Shown piece after piece: positions 1 through 7,856 of a stretch of 28,419 nucleotides of DNA. A program made the translations under genes and the position numbers. Every line of letters begins with the position of its first letter. The stretch's first letter is position 1. Below the pieces are notes generated by a model. The model saw only the letters and a program-made list of their open reading frames with translations. It did not search any database and was not told the origin of the DNA. Origin of the DNA: Aquiflexum sp041751335 (GTDB lineage Bacteria; Bacteroidota; Bacteroidia; Cytophagales; Cyclobacteriaceae). The stretch covers positions 1 through 28,419 of the forward strand of contig NZ_JBGSXS010000065.1 of NCBI RefSeq assembly GCF_041751335.1, given 5' to 3'.

Positions 1-166
1 AAAGTTGAAGTTGTTTGGCTCTAACTTCCGAAACGCTTGTACATAAAAGGATCAAAAAGATGACAAGGTGTTTTTTTCTGTTTTCCCTTTCAGCCAAAAA
101 GAAATAAGGGATGCTAGCAAGCATCCCAATAATGATCAAAACATGATACCAAGTAATTGCATCCAT
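1..166 (-). CDS. N-terminal part of a small multi-helix membrane protein (third paralogue, cut by window edge)
   Basis: Reading the minus strand from an ATG at 164-166 gives an open frame to the window edge (55 codons). It begins MDAITWYHVLIIIGMLASIP and continues into a charged ENRKKH turn followed by a second hydrophobic stretch. This matches the N-terminus of the neighbouring broken copy (MELFYWYNILIILGMFLSIP, then ENRRKHLVIFLIL) almost residue for residue, so it is a real gene start. Two membrane helices are visible (about residues 6-24 and 35-48). It lies 58 bases downstream of the broken copy on the same strand and is probably in the same transcript. The rest lies outside the window; function is unknown. 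Confidence 0.65.
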   Translation of the reverse strand, partial: MDAITWYHVLIIIGMLASIPYFFLAERENRKKHLVIFLILLCTSVSEVRAKQLQL

Positions 167-224
167 ATCCAAAAATTCAAGTTAATTGAAAGATAAAATT
201 CAAACTCAATAAAACCAATTCTAT

Positions 225-896
225 CTATTTATATACTGGTTCCTTAAACACTCGCGGAGCATAAAATGCCAAACTCATAACAAGATACATTAAAGCTCCT
301 AGGATATTTATCAAAAAATTTAGTTGGAGTAATAGTTCAAATTCCATCTTTTCAATGTAAAAATTAAAAGATAGAAAAAACAAAAGAGAGGAAGAATAAA
401 AGAACATAAAAAAGGAAATTATCCAAAATTCAGGAACTGCAAGTAGATTTTTTTCCATATACCAATTTTTGAAAAAAATCCCATAAAAGTAGAGGAAACA
501 AAGTCCAATGATAACTAAACTACAAAAAGCCAATGAATAGTGATGAAAAATACCAAAAGACTGGAAGAAAAGAAAATTGATAACACTCCCCGTGATAAAA
601 GCTGACCACAAATATAAAACCAACTTCTTCTCTTTTTTTCCAGTGAATACCAAAGAAAAGAAATATAGTTTCAGTGACAAGCCAATTATAATTTACCCAA
701 CATTATAAATCAGGGTATTATTCTGACCTAAAAGCTGCTTATACTTACCCAAAATTTCCACTAATGAAATAAAAAGCAAAATCAGGAAAATCACCAAATG
801 TTTTCTCCTGTTTTCAATATCTCCAACAAAAAAATAAGGAATGCTTAAGAACATTCCTAAAATGATCAAAATATTATACCAATAAAAGAGCTCCAT
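225..896 (-). pseudogene. Seven-helix membrane protein paralogue split by one in-frame TAA
   Basis: Two short open frames (693-896 and 225-680) are in the same frame, separated only by a TAA at 693-695. Read through, they give one protein of about 223 residues. It aligns end to end with the first 210 or so residues of the intact 245-residue paralogue at 1339-2076. The first part ends NTLIYNVG where the paralogue has NSLLYNVS, and the stop sits exactly at the next residue, a Trp in the paralogue. The second part carries VPEFWIISFF, matching IPHFWISSTL. Either it is a recent pseudogene or the downstream piece is made by reinitiation at the Met at 680. It starts 9 bases after the CPPDC protein gene. 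Function unknown. Confidence 0.7.
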
Positions 897-905
897 TGAG
901 ATTAT

Positions 906-1334
906 TTATGGTTGACAATCAGGAGGACAAACATCACCTGCATTTACCGGACTTTCACCACCATCTCTGCTCATTAGCATCATTTTGGAAGTCTCCTGAG
1001 TTTCATTTGACGCTGAGTAGATGTCTTCGTATTCTGTTTCGGTTTTGTTGCATGCCATCAAAGCAATAGAAACCCTTCCTACATAATCATGCTTTTTTCT
1101 CATGTCTTCGGGAAGCATTACAACATTTTTTTCGTCATACTGACCGAAATAGATTTTGATTCCCCCTTTATCAGGGTCAGTCATATCCAATAATTTTTCA
1201 AGGGTTTTTCGGTCAAACCAAACCCAGTCAGATTGTTCAGCAATCGGTTTACCAATTCCATTATAGGCTTTGATGCTTTTTTTAGCCGCTTTTTGATAAG
1301 CATTTCTAAATGTTTCTAATTCATCTCTGGTCAT
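906..1334 (-). CDS. Conserved hypothetical soluble protein with C-terminal CPPDC
   Basis: A 142-residue protein with no signal peptide or membrane helix. The N-terminal third is basic and helical (AYQKAAKKSIKAYNG). A conserved-looking core follows: DWVWFDRKTLEKLL at about 36-49, then GIKIYFGQY at about 58-66, then a VSIALMACN strand near 88-96. A flexible acidic and Ser/Met-rich linker leads to the last ten residues, which hold C136 and C140 in Cys-Pro-Pro-Asp-Cys. From memory, other Bacteroidota proteins share this layout (a WF motif, an I-x-IYFG-x-Y motif and a terminal CPPxC), but I know no assigned function. It lies 4 bases after the intact membrane protein and 9 bases before the broken one, so the genes are likely co-transcribed. 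The Cys pair could bind metal, form a disulfide or be modified; this is inference. Confidence 0.75.
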   Translation of the reverse strand: MTRDELETFRNAYQKAAKKSIKAYNGIGKPIAEQSDWVWFDRKTLEKLLDMTDPDKGGIKIYFGQYDEKNVVMLPEDMRKKHDYVGRVSIALMACNKTETEYEDIYSASNETQETSKMMLMSRDGGESPVNAGDVCPPDCQP

Positions 1335-1338
1335 GTTT

Positions 1339-2076
1339 TTAAATTTTTAGAGGAAACAATAATATAAATGAAATTTTCGGAATAATTAAAAGAAATACCA
1401 AACCTGTTTTTTTGATGGTGGAATTTTTTTCAAGATGTGGAAAAAGAAATACAATCCCCAAAAAAAGATACATCATTCCAGCCATAAATCTATTGAAGCC
1501 AAATAAAACAGTCACATTTTCTACAATAAATGCGGGATTTAACTGATAAGTCCCAAACAATAGCAAAGCTTCACAGTAGAAAAATAAAAGTGTACTGCTG
1601 ATCCAAAAATGGGGGATGGTCAGCAGGTTGTGGTCAGGATATAGCTGTAAGTTCAAAATGTTTTTTAACAATCGGATGGTAAGAAAAATAATAAAGACCC
1701 CAAAAGGTAACAGTGAGTAATATTGTAAGGAAAGAGCAATGGGCTGAAAGAATATACTGTTGACAAGACCCCATACCAAGATACTTATACTGATTTGTAG
1801 GATTCTTTTTTTGAACCGTGGACTCTTTTCGAGGAGATAAAAGTAGGCTATAATGAGTATGGATTCTATATACACCCATGATACATTGTATAAAAGGGAG
1901 TTGTTGATTTTTTGTCGTGCAGAGATCAGACCGAAGGACTCGAAAACCAATACCCAAGCCAGTATAACTACAATTAAGCGGTGTACTGACAACTCTTCTT
2001 TCTTAGTGGCAAACAAACTAAAAAAAGAGATTAATAAACTGACAGCTATCACCGTGTGATAAATACTTCCTAACAT
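1339..2076 (-). CDS. Small seven- or eight-helix integral membrane protein
   Basis: The product has 245 residues and is very hydrophobic, with helices at roughly 3-20, 32-52, 64-82, 92-110, 118-136, 156-175 and 193-212, and a further hydrophobic tail at 224-243 that the paralogues lack. A PHFWISSTLLFFYCEALLLFG segment marks the sixth helix and recurs in the broken paralogue downstream. No enzymatic or transporter signature is visible. From memory, comparable 210-240 residue membrane proteins with a P-x-FWI motif in Bacteroidota often sit just upstream of sensor histidine kinases. A role as a membrane sensor or kinase partner is therefore possible but unproven. It is the first gene of a tightly packed minus-strand run. 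Confidence 0.75.
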   Translation of the reverse strand: MLGSIYHTVIAVSLLISFFSLFATKKEELSVHRLIVVILAWVLVFESFGLISARQKINNSLLYNVSWVYIESILIIAYFYLLEKSPRFKKRILQISISILVWGLVNSIFFQPIALSLQYYSLLPFGVFIIFLTIRLLKNILNLQLYPDHNLLTIPHFWISSTLLFFYCEALLLFGTYQLNPAFIVENVTVLFGFNRFMAGMMYLFLGIVFLFPHLEKNSTIKKTGLVFLLIIPKISFILLFPLKI

Positions 2077-2161
2077 TTAATGGCAGTTTTCAATCTGCAA
2101 GGTAGGCTTAATAAAAAATCAAAAAAATCCCGTGTTCAGGGTATTTTTTCAAAAAAAACAC

Positions 2162-2194
2162 AAAAAAAGGGAGATGTTTGGTCTATCTCCCTTT
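2162..2194 (-). terminator. Rho-independent terminator after secDF (minus strand)
   Basis: A perfect 10-bp stem, AAAGGGAGAT (2166-2175) with ATCTCCCTTT (2185-2194), has a 9-base loop. Read on the minus strand it is followed by a run of seven T (A run at 2162-2168). It would end transcripts coming from secDF, about 220 bases after the secDF stop, with the dispersed repeat inside the 3' untranslated region. Confidence 0.8.
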
Positions 2195-2214
2195 GAAATT
2201 TTCAACAATGATAG

Positions 2215-2405
2215 AATTCACGGAATTGAAATGACATCAAGTTTCTCGTCTTCCCGAGGCACGAGGAATCTCCAGCGGTACAAATAGGCATTTGAATTAC
2301 AATGAAAATACATGACCCTTGTGGTTAAATTTATCATTTCCTGATCCTCGGGAGAAGCATGACGCCTGCCTGTCCTAGGAAGGGCTGCTCCGATTATGCC
2401 TTTTA
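2215..2405. repeat. Dispersed Bacteroidota-type intergenic repeat
   Basis: This non-coding stretch shares many short blocks with the composite repeat at 9549-9950: AATGACATCAAGTT, ACGAGGAATCTCCAGCGGTAC, a GGCATTTGAATTAC-like block, CCTCGnGAGA and GGCTGCTCCGATT. The blocks occur in the same order in both places, so this is a family of elements and not chance similarity. It fills the gap between the secDF stop and its terminator, so it is transcribed with secDF. No open frame of note lies inside it. Confidence 0.65.
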
Positions 2406-2413
2406 CGCATTTA

Positions 2414-5377
2414 TCAAGCTGTCTTTTTAGCAGGGTCCTGTAGACTTTCCGCTGCCAGTTCTTTCTTCATCAAATCCACCACTATTGGAGATGCAATGTA
2501 TATTGAGGAATAGGTACCAACCAATATACCAATGAACAAGGCGAATGAAAATCCTCTTAAGACTTCCCCTCCGAAGATCAATAATACCAATACCACTATC
2601 AAAGTTGTGAAAGATGTGATCAACGTTCTTGCCATGGTCTGATTGATGGCATCGTTGAACATGGTTACCAATTTTGAGGTTCCTCTGTATTCAATATTTT
2701 CCCTGATCCTATCAAATACAATCACAGTATCATTGATTGAATAACCTACCACCGTCAGCATTGCCGCAATAAAGACCTGATCGATCTCAAATGTAGCCCC
2801 AAGCGCACTTGCAATGGCAAATGCTGCAATCACAAAGAATACATCGTGAACCAAGGCAATGATAGATCCCAAGGAGAATTGCCACTTACGGAACCTTAAA
2901 AGGATGTATAAGAATATGGCTACCAAAGCAAAGAACATAGCTTCCGCAGACGACTTTTTGATATCATCTGCTACAGTAGCACCTACTTTTGAGGAACCCC
3001 TGATGACAAATTGTCCATCACCAATTTCAGTTCCTGTAGTAAGTGCTAAACCGGTTATCTTGGCGATTCCTTCTTTTACTTTGTTTTCAACTTCCGCGTT
3101 TGATTCATCATCATCTTCATTGATCAAATAAGAGGTAGTTATTTTGACGATGTTGTTTCCTCCAAAAGTCTTTACTTCCACAGAACCGTCAAATTCACCA
3201 TCAAGTCCGACTTTCAGATCAGACTCCACCACAGGTTGGGAGAACTCTACTATGTAGGATCGTCCACCTGTAAAATCCACACCAAATTTCAATCCGTTGA
3301 TGGCGGCAATGGCCAAACCGATCACAATAATTGAGGATGAAATGATATAGGCGATTTTCCTTTTGCTGAGGAAGTCTATGTTCAGGTTGCCCAATATATT
3401 ACTGGCCCATGGAGTTGAGAAGGAAATATTGCTCTTGTCACCTTTTTTGGTAGACCAATGTACAATCACCCTTGTAATAAATACCGAAGAAAAGAATGAA
3501 GAGGCAATACCGATCATCAATACAATCGCAAATCCTTTGACAGGACCCTGACCCAAGGCATACAATATAGCACCGGTAAGGAATGTCGTGACGTTGGAGT
3601 CAAGGATTGCTGAGAAAGCTTTCTTATAGCCTTCATTGATGGCTGCAATCAATCCTGCGCCATTTCGGATTTCTTCTTTGATCCTTTCAAAAATCAGCAC
3701 GTTGGCATCAATCGACATACCAATGGTCAATACGATACCGGCAATACCCGGTAATGTAAGTGCCGCACCCAACTGTGCCAAAATACCCAAGATAAAGAAG
3801 ATATTGAAGACCAAAGCGGCAATAGCTACAAATCCACCTTTGGCATAATAGGCAACCATAAACATGACCACCAAAACTAATCCTGCCACCATTGAAATGA
3901 TACCTTGACTTTGTGCTTCTTTACCCAATGTTGGGCCGATGATTGCTTCTTCTACGATCTTGGTAGGAGCAGGAAGTGAACCTGATTTCAGGATATTGGC
4001 CAAATCTTTGGCTTCTTCCATGGTAAAGTTCCCCGTGATTTCTGATTGCCCGGACGGAATCTCTCCCTGTACCATAGGAGCAGTATAAACGAAATCATCA
4101 AGAACAACTGCAATCCTTCTTCCAATACTTTCAGAAGTCAGTTTTCTCCATTTCCTCGCACCATCTGCATTCATCTGCATACTGACAGCAGGCCTTGAAG
4201 TCTGATCCAAAGTCTGACGTGCATCCGTGACTACATCACCTTCCAAAGGTGCCTGATCGCTTGTTCTGCTTATTTTGATCGCATGAAGCTCTAATAATTC
4301 CAAGTTATCTGATTTTTGAGGCTTCACTGACCATAAAAACTTAATATTTCTTGGAAGTAAGGATTTAACATCCTCACGAGCAAAAATCCTGTTGATCGCA
4401 ACGGTATCCCTGATTTCATAAACCAGTCCTGCATTGGACTTGGTCAGTGAGAAGATGGGGGAAACCTGTGAAGAAAAATCATCAGGTTCAGTGGTCTCTG
4501 CCAATTGTCTTTCAAGTTCACTAGCCAAATCCTCTCCTTCAAGTTCAGTTGCCAGAGAATCAGTGGCGATTTCAGTTTTGGTGGCTTGGGACTCTGCCAC
4601 CAATAGGCTGTTTACGGATTCCAGTTCTGCAAGGAATTCATTTACTTCAGCTACTTCCCAAAACTGCAATTTTGCTACTCCCTGTAATAAGTTTCTAACC
4701 CTTTCAGGATTGTCTACACCAGGTAATTCGATCTGAATTCTACCGGAACCTTGGATTCTTTGGATATTAGGCTGCGATGTTCCAAATCTATCTACCCTGG
4801 TTCTTAGGATATTGAAAGAACGCTCAATGGCATTTTCAACTTCCGTATCAATGATTTTGAGAATATCAGTATCTGAGGTCTCAAGAGATATTCTACCTCT
4901 ATTGGCAGCCGTCGCAAATACCCCACTCAATTTTTGACCTGCAGCCTTATTTTGCCAAGCGCTGTAAAAAAGGTCAACAAATTTCTCATTGCTGGTTTTG
5001 GAAGCTTCTGATGCCTCATCTAAAGCAGCATTGAATACTACATCTTTACTGTTTCCGGATAGTCCTTTGACAATTTCCACGGGTGAAACTTCCAAGGTAA
5101 CATGCATGCCACCCTGCAAATCAAGACCAAGTCCCAATTCTGTTTCTTTGATTTCCTTATAGGTGAATTTGGCACCTATGAAGTTATAAACCGGCTCCCT
5201 GTAAATAGAATCCAGGTAAGCTTGTTTTTTGGCAAACTCAACGTTGCCAGTTTCATCTGTGGCATATTCCACAGCTTTTTGGTTGATATTGTTAGATACA
5301 AATGTGAATGACAGGTAATATAGACACAATGCTGTGACCACCACTGTCAAAAACACGATAACGCCTTGGTTACGCAT
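2414..5377 (-). CDS. secDF: Protein translocase subunit SecDF (fused SecD-SecF)
   Basis: This 987-residue inner-membrane protein combines SecD and SecF, the proton-driven accessory motor that helps pull preproteins through SecYEG. An N-terminal helix (about 6-26) precedes the SecD signature GLDLQGG at 84-90. A large periplasmic region follows, containing RVDRFGTSQPNIQRIQGSGR and IQIELPGV. A six-helix SecD membrane domain holds IGMSIDANVLIFERIKEE. The SecF half starts near residue 665, with its own first helix, the KFGVDFTGGR signature near 696-705, and a membrane domain with VVGYSINDTVIVFDRIREN. The fused form and its length are usual for Bacteroidota. The ATG at 5377 has no Shine-Dalgarno. 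The small gene at 5456-5821 lies 78 bases upstream on the same strand and is probably co-transcribed. Confidence 0.97.
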   Translation of the reverse strand: MRNQGVIVFLTVVVTALCLYYLSFTFVSNNINQKAVEYATDETGNVEFAKKQAYLDSIYREPVYNFIGAKFTYKEIKETELGLGLDLQGGMHVTLEVSPVEIVKGLSGNSKDVVFNAALDEASEASKTSNEKFVDLFYSAWQNKAAGQKLSGVFATAANRGRISLETSDTDILKIIDTEVENAIERSFNILRTRVDRFGTSQPNIQRIQGSGRIQIELPGVDNPERVRNLLQGVAKLQFWEVAEVNEFLAELESVNSLLVAESQATKTEIATDSLATELEGEDLASELERQLAETTEPDDFSSQVSPIFSLTKSNAGLVYEIRDTVAINRIFAREDVKSLLPRNIKFLWSVKPQKSDNLELLELHAIKISRTSDQAPLEGDVVTDARQTLDQTSRPAVSMQMNADGARKWRKLTSESIGRRIAVVLDDFVYTAPMVQGEIPSGQSEITGNFTMEEAKDLANILKSGSLPAPTKIVEEAIIGPTLGKEAQSQGIISMVAGLVLVVMFMVAYYAKGGFVAIAALVFNIFFILGILAQLGAALTLPGIAGIVLTIGMSIDANVLIFERIKEEIRNGAGLIAAINEGYKKAFSAILDSNVTTFLTGAILYALGQGPVKGFAIVLMIGIASSFFSSVFITRVIVHWSTKKGDKSNISFSTPWASNILGNLNIDFLSKRKIAYIISSSIIVIGLAIAAINGLKFGVDFTGGRSYIVEFSQPVVESDLKVGLDGEFDGSVEVKTFGGNNIVKITTSYLINEDDDESNAEVENKVKEGIAKITGLALTTGTEIGDGQFVIRGSSKVGATVADDIKKSSAEAMFFALVAIFLYILLRFRKWQFSLGSIIALVHDVFFVIAAFAIASALGATFEIDQVFIAAMLTVVGYSINDTVIVFDRIRENIEYRGTSKLVTMFNDAINQTMARTLITSFTTLIVVLVLLIFGGEVLRGFSFALFIGILVGTYSSIYIASPIVVDLMKKELAAESLQDPAKKTA

Positions 5378-5455
5378 ATTATTAATTGTTTTGTTTGATT
5401 ACGATTGATTATTGTAAGCTCAGTAGAGCTTTGGGAATTAGAGAATTGTAAAAAA

Positions 5456-5821
5456 TCAGGGAGCATTGGGAGAAATGATCCTTTCCAGTAATATTTCCCA
5501 GTAGGGAAGATTAACAGGAATAGATACTCCTAAGTCTGATACTGTTGGTTTTTCAAAAACCAGATTTTCATAAATCAGGTAAAAGACCTGTTGAGAAAGT
5601 ACGGTAACAAAAGGCACTACCGCATCTATGGCAATATTTAAAAAAGTCTGATTGTCGGAAGATTGGTCCGCTTTGTTGGACTGTTCCTTCTTTACTGGAG
5701 AATTTTCCTGTGCTTGCTGAGGTAGGTATTCGGTTCCGGCTACAAGCATACAAAACAACATGGTCAACATCAAAGTGACGCGTTGTTTCCAGAGTTTTAT
5801 ATCTTTTCCTTTTTTTCTCAC
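5456..5821 (-). CDS. Hypothetical protein with N-terminal hydrophobic segment, upstream of secDF
   Basis: I do not recognise a named family. With the GTG at 5821 as start the product is 121 residues. It has a basic N-terminus (RKKGKDIKLWKQR), then a hydrophobic run VTLMLTMLFCMLVAG that acts as signal peptide or anchor. A polar Gln/Ser/Lys-rich linker follows, then a C-terminal part with a hydrophobic VPFVTVLSQQVFYLIYENL stretch and an ending RIISPNAP. An upstream ATG at 5854 in frame would add 11 residues. I prefer the GTG because the promoter-like box TATATTTG at 5828-5835 lies between the two starts. The downstream neighbour is secDF, 78 bases away, so a link to export or envelope biology is possible but is inference. 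Confidence 0.6.
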   Translation of the reverse strand: MRKKGKDIKLWKQRVTLMLTMLFCMLVAGTEYLPQQAQENSPVKKEQSNKADQSSDNQTFLNIAIDAVVPFVTVLSQQVFYLIYENLVFEKPTVSDLGVSIPVNLPYWEILLERIISPNAP

Positions 5822-5827
5822 GGGCAG

Positions 5828-5859
5828 CAAATATAGAAAGATTTGCAAAGACAAACATA
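5828..5859 (-). promoter_or_regulatory. Two overlapping candidate promoter -7 boxes for the pre-secDF gene
   Basis: On the minus strand, TATGTTTG (5852-5859) and TATATTTG (5828-5835) both fit the Bacteroidota -7 consensus TAnnTTTG. The first has a TTG 17 bases upstream. The second places the transcript start almost on the GTG at 5821. Either would drive the small gene and probably secDF. No transcript evidence is available here. Confidence 0.45.
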
Positions 5860-5935
5860 ATTTGACCGAATAAAAACAATTTTCAAGATAATTTATTTGA
5901 TAATCAGGTTGTTAACCGAGTAGATATGGAAAATT

Positions 5936-5952
5936 GGACCTAGGTCAGGTCC
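5936..5952. repeat. Short inverted repeat in the divergent gap
   Basis: The arms GGACCT (5936-5941) and AGGTCC (5947-5952) flank a 5-base AGGTC spacer. It lies between the divergent pre-secDF gene and the protease gene. It could be an operator or chance. Apart from this and the flanking promoter boxes, I see nothing definite in the rest of 5880-6080. Confidence 0.3.
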
Positions 5953-6082
5953 GTTTTCTACATTCGCGCAGTAGATATTTTGATTCAAAATATTTGAGGT
6001 TCGCAGCCTATAATTGATAGCCAAATGAAAGAATTTAGCAGTTTTTTCAAAAAAATGAAGTTTAATTCAAACAATATGAATT

Positions 6083-6113
6083 TTGAGTAATTATATTAAG
6101 AGAATATATTTTG
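6083..6113 (+). promoter_or_regulatory. Candidate promoter of the metzincin lipoprotein gene
   Basis: TTG (6083-6085), 19 bases, then TATATTTTG (6105-6113) resembles the Bacteroidota TTG/TAnnTTTG promoter with one extra base in the -7 box. It would start transcription about 15-20 bases before the ATG at 6136. This supports that ATG, and not the later GTG at 6253, as the original start. Confidence 0.45.
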
Positions 6114-6135
6114 TCAACCACTAATTTAATTTCTT

Positions 6136-7104
6136 ATGAAAAAACAAATTTACCCGATTGCAATCTTACTTTCATTGGGATTCTTCTCTTGACAAAATGA
6201 AGACATTCAAAATGGTACGGAACTCGAAGAATTCTTAGACGGACACCCGGTTGTGTATTCAGATCAGAGATTTGATCCAGTTCCTTTTCAGCCTGTAAAT
6301 GAATCGGCCAGAATTAACTCAGAAATTCCCTATGATATGGTATTGGTCAGTGCAACCTACATTACTGCCGAAGAAAGCGACGAGGTGGGCAGAACTTTGA
6401 TTTTCACAGACCGAGGAAACAAACAACTTATTTTTGATTGGGCACCAAATTTAAGGATATCCGGGGAAACAGATATTTCATACTACATTGACAGATTTAG
6501 ACCAGCTGCACCTTCCGGGTTAACTGTCAATGATACTGAACCGGCAATTGAAAATGCCATATCAACTTGGGAAAATGCAAGGTGTTCTAACATTGGCCTA
6601 AATAGAATCGGAAATGTCCCAATTGCTGTGGGTGTTGTAGCCGCACAATTTGGATTTGGGGGTGCAGCAGGATATATCGCTGATATCAACCATGCAGGTT
6701 GGATGCCACCTGCATTTTTTGATCAGATAGTACCTAACGGTTCGAGGTTTATATTGGGAGTAACATTTACATTTGCATTTAGAGATGCAGATGGCAATTT
6801 TGTGGACACCAACAATGATGGCAAATTTGATGTATCCTTAAGAGAAATATATTATAACAATAGATTTCTTTGGACAACCACAGGTAACCCAGGAACGGCA
6901 GATGTCCAAACAATCGTCCTTCATGAGATGGGACATGGATTAAGCCAAGAGCATTTTGGTGCAGCATTTGTTGCTAGAAATGGTCGACTTCGGTTCAGCC
7001 CTAGAGCGGTTATGAATGCATCTTATTCAGGAGTACAAAGAGATTTGGCTGGAACTGACAATGCAGGTCACTGCTCAATTTGGGGTAATTGGCCAAATAA
7101 TTAA
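6136..7104 (+). pseudogene. Metzincin-like zinc metalloprotease lipoprotein, interrupted by TGA at the lipobox Cys codon
   Basis: From the ATG at 6136 the frame encodes a lipoprotein signal (MKKQIYPIAILLSLGFFS). It then meets TGA at 6190-6192, exactly where the lipobox Cys should be, and stays open in the same frame to TAA at 7102-7104. Counting from 6136, the mature part carries HEMGH (263-267) with the third zinc His at 273 and a Met-turn VMNASY around M293. An EF-hand-like DTNNDGKFD loop (224-232) probably binds calcium. This arrangement fits a matrixin- or astacin-like metzincin acting outside the cell. The only full-length start now is the GTG at 6253, which gives a product without a signal. 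The motifs are intact, so the stop is recent, a sequencing error, or suppressed. Other genes here end in TGA, so the codon is a normal stop. Confidence 0.75.
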
Positions 7105-7120
7105 AACAATTATTTATAAT

Positions 7121-7158
7121 AAAAAAAGGCTGTCCTGGGAATAGGACAGCCTTTTTTT
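7121..7158. terminator. Bidirectional rho-independent terminator
   Basis: A perfect stem, GGCTGTCCT (7128-7136) with AGGACAGCC (7143-7151), has a 6-base loop and is flanked by seven A on the left and seven T on the right. It works in both directions: it ends the plus-strand protease transcript and the convergent minus-strand rdgB-udk transcript. Confidence 0.92.
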
Positions 7159-7219
7159 ATTTGAAATAATGATGCATAAGCGTAATTATATAAGGTTAAT
7201 CAAAAAATGAAATATACAA

Positions 7220-7837
7220 TCACTTTATTTTCGACCTCAAATATGTCCTAATCAAATCCAAAGCTCTGTCAAAATTATGGTTATTGGGTACGATTATGTC
7301 CGCATCGTGTTTGAAAGGCTCAATATATTTTTCATAGGTGGGCATCACATGCATTTCATACCTATAAAGCACATCATCCAAGTCATACCCCCTTTCTACT
7401 TTATCTCTGACTATCCGTCGTTTTAATTTGATGTATTCTTTGGCATCTATAAAAACTTTCAAATCCAACAAATCGGCCAATTCGGGATAGTACAATACAA
7501 AAATACCTTCCACAACCACAACCGGGGAAGGAGCAAACTCTAGCATTTTGGGCTTCTTATTTGGATTGTTGAAAGTGTACTCTTGACGGTAAACAGTTTC
7601 CCCACTTTGGATTTTTTTGATGTCCTCCGCGTATTGGGCAAAGTCTATGGAATTGGGTGTATCAAAATTGTGGACTCCTTTTTCGTCCATAGGCTGTTGA
7701 TGACGGGGTCTGTAATAATTGTCCTGGGAAATCAAGCAAACCTGCCCAGGTTCAAAAGAGTGTAATAATTTGTCCAAAAAAAGTGTCTTTCCGGAGGCGC
7801 TTCCTCCTGTAATTCCAACTATAAAGGGTTTGCTCAT
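7220..7837 (-). CDS. udk: Uridine kinase
   Basis: The 205-residue protein phosphorylates uridine and cytidine to UMP and CMP in the pyrimidine salvage pathway (cytoplasm). The Walker A loop is GGSASGKT (11-18). SQDNYYRP, with the substrate-binding Asp, follows near 37-44. The FDTPNSIDF segment, the VVVEGIFVLYYPEL strand (Walker B region) and the RRIVRDKVERGYD lid are all as expected for bacterial Udk, and the length is usual. It lies 19 bases downstream of rdgB on the same strand, so the two nucleotide-metabolism genes probably form an operon. The bidirectional terminator at 7121-7158 follows. Confidence 0.94.
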   Translation of the reverse strand: MSKPFIVGITGGSASGKTLFLDKLLHSFEPGQVCLISQDNYYRPRHQQPMDEKGVHNFDTPNSIDFAQYAEDIKKIQSGETVYRQEYTFNNPNKKPKMLEFAPSPVVVVEGIFVLYYPELADLLDLKVFIDAKEYIKLKRRIVRDKVERGYDLDDVLYRYEMHVMPTYEKYIEPFKHDADIIVPNNHNFDRALDLIRTYLRSKIK

Positions 7838-7856
7838 GGAGGCTAAAATTAATAAA

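Noticed and set aside
5416..5431. AAGCTC/GAGCTT hairpin between the small gene and secDF
   Set aside because: The stem is only 6 bp and is not followed by a T run, so a terminator or attenuator call is not supported.
5568..5879. Second minus-strand frame overlapping the pre-secDF gene
   Set aside because: Same region in another frame; the chosen frame has a signal-like N-terminus and a better start context.
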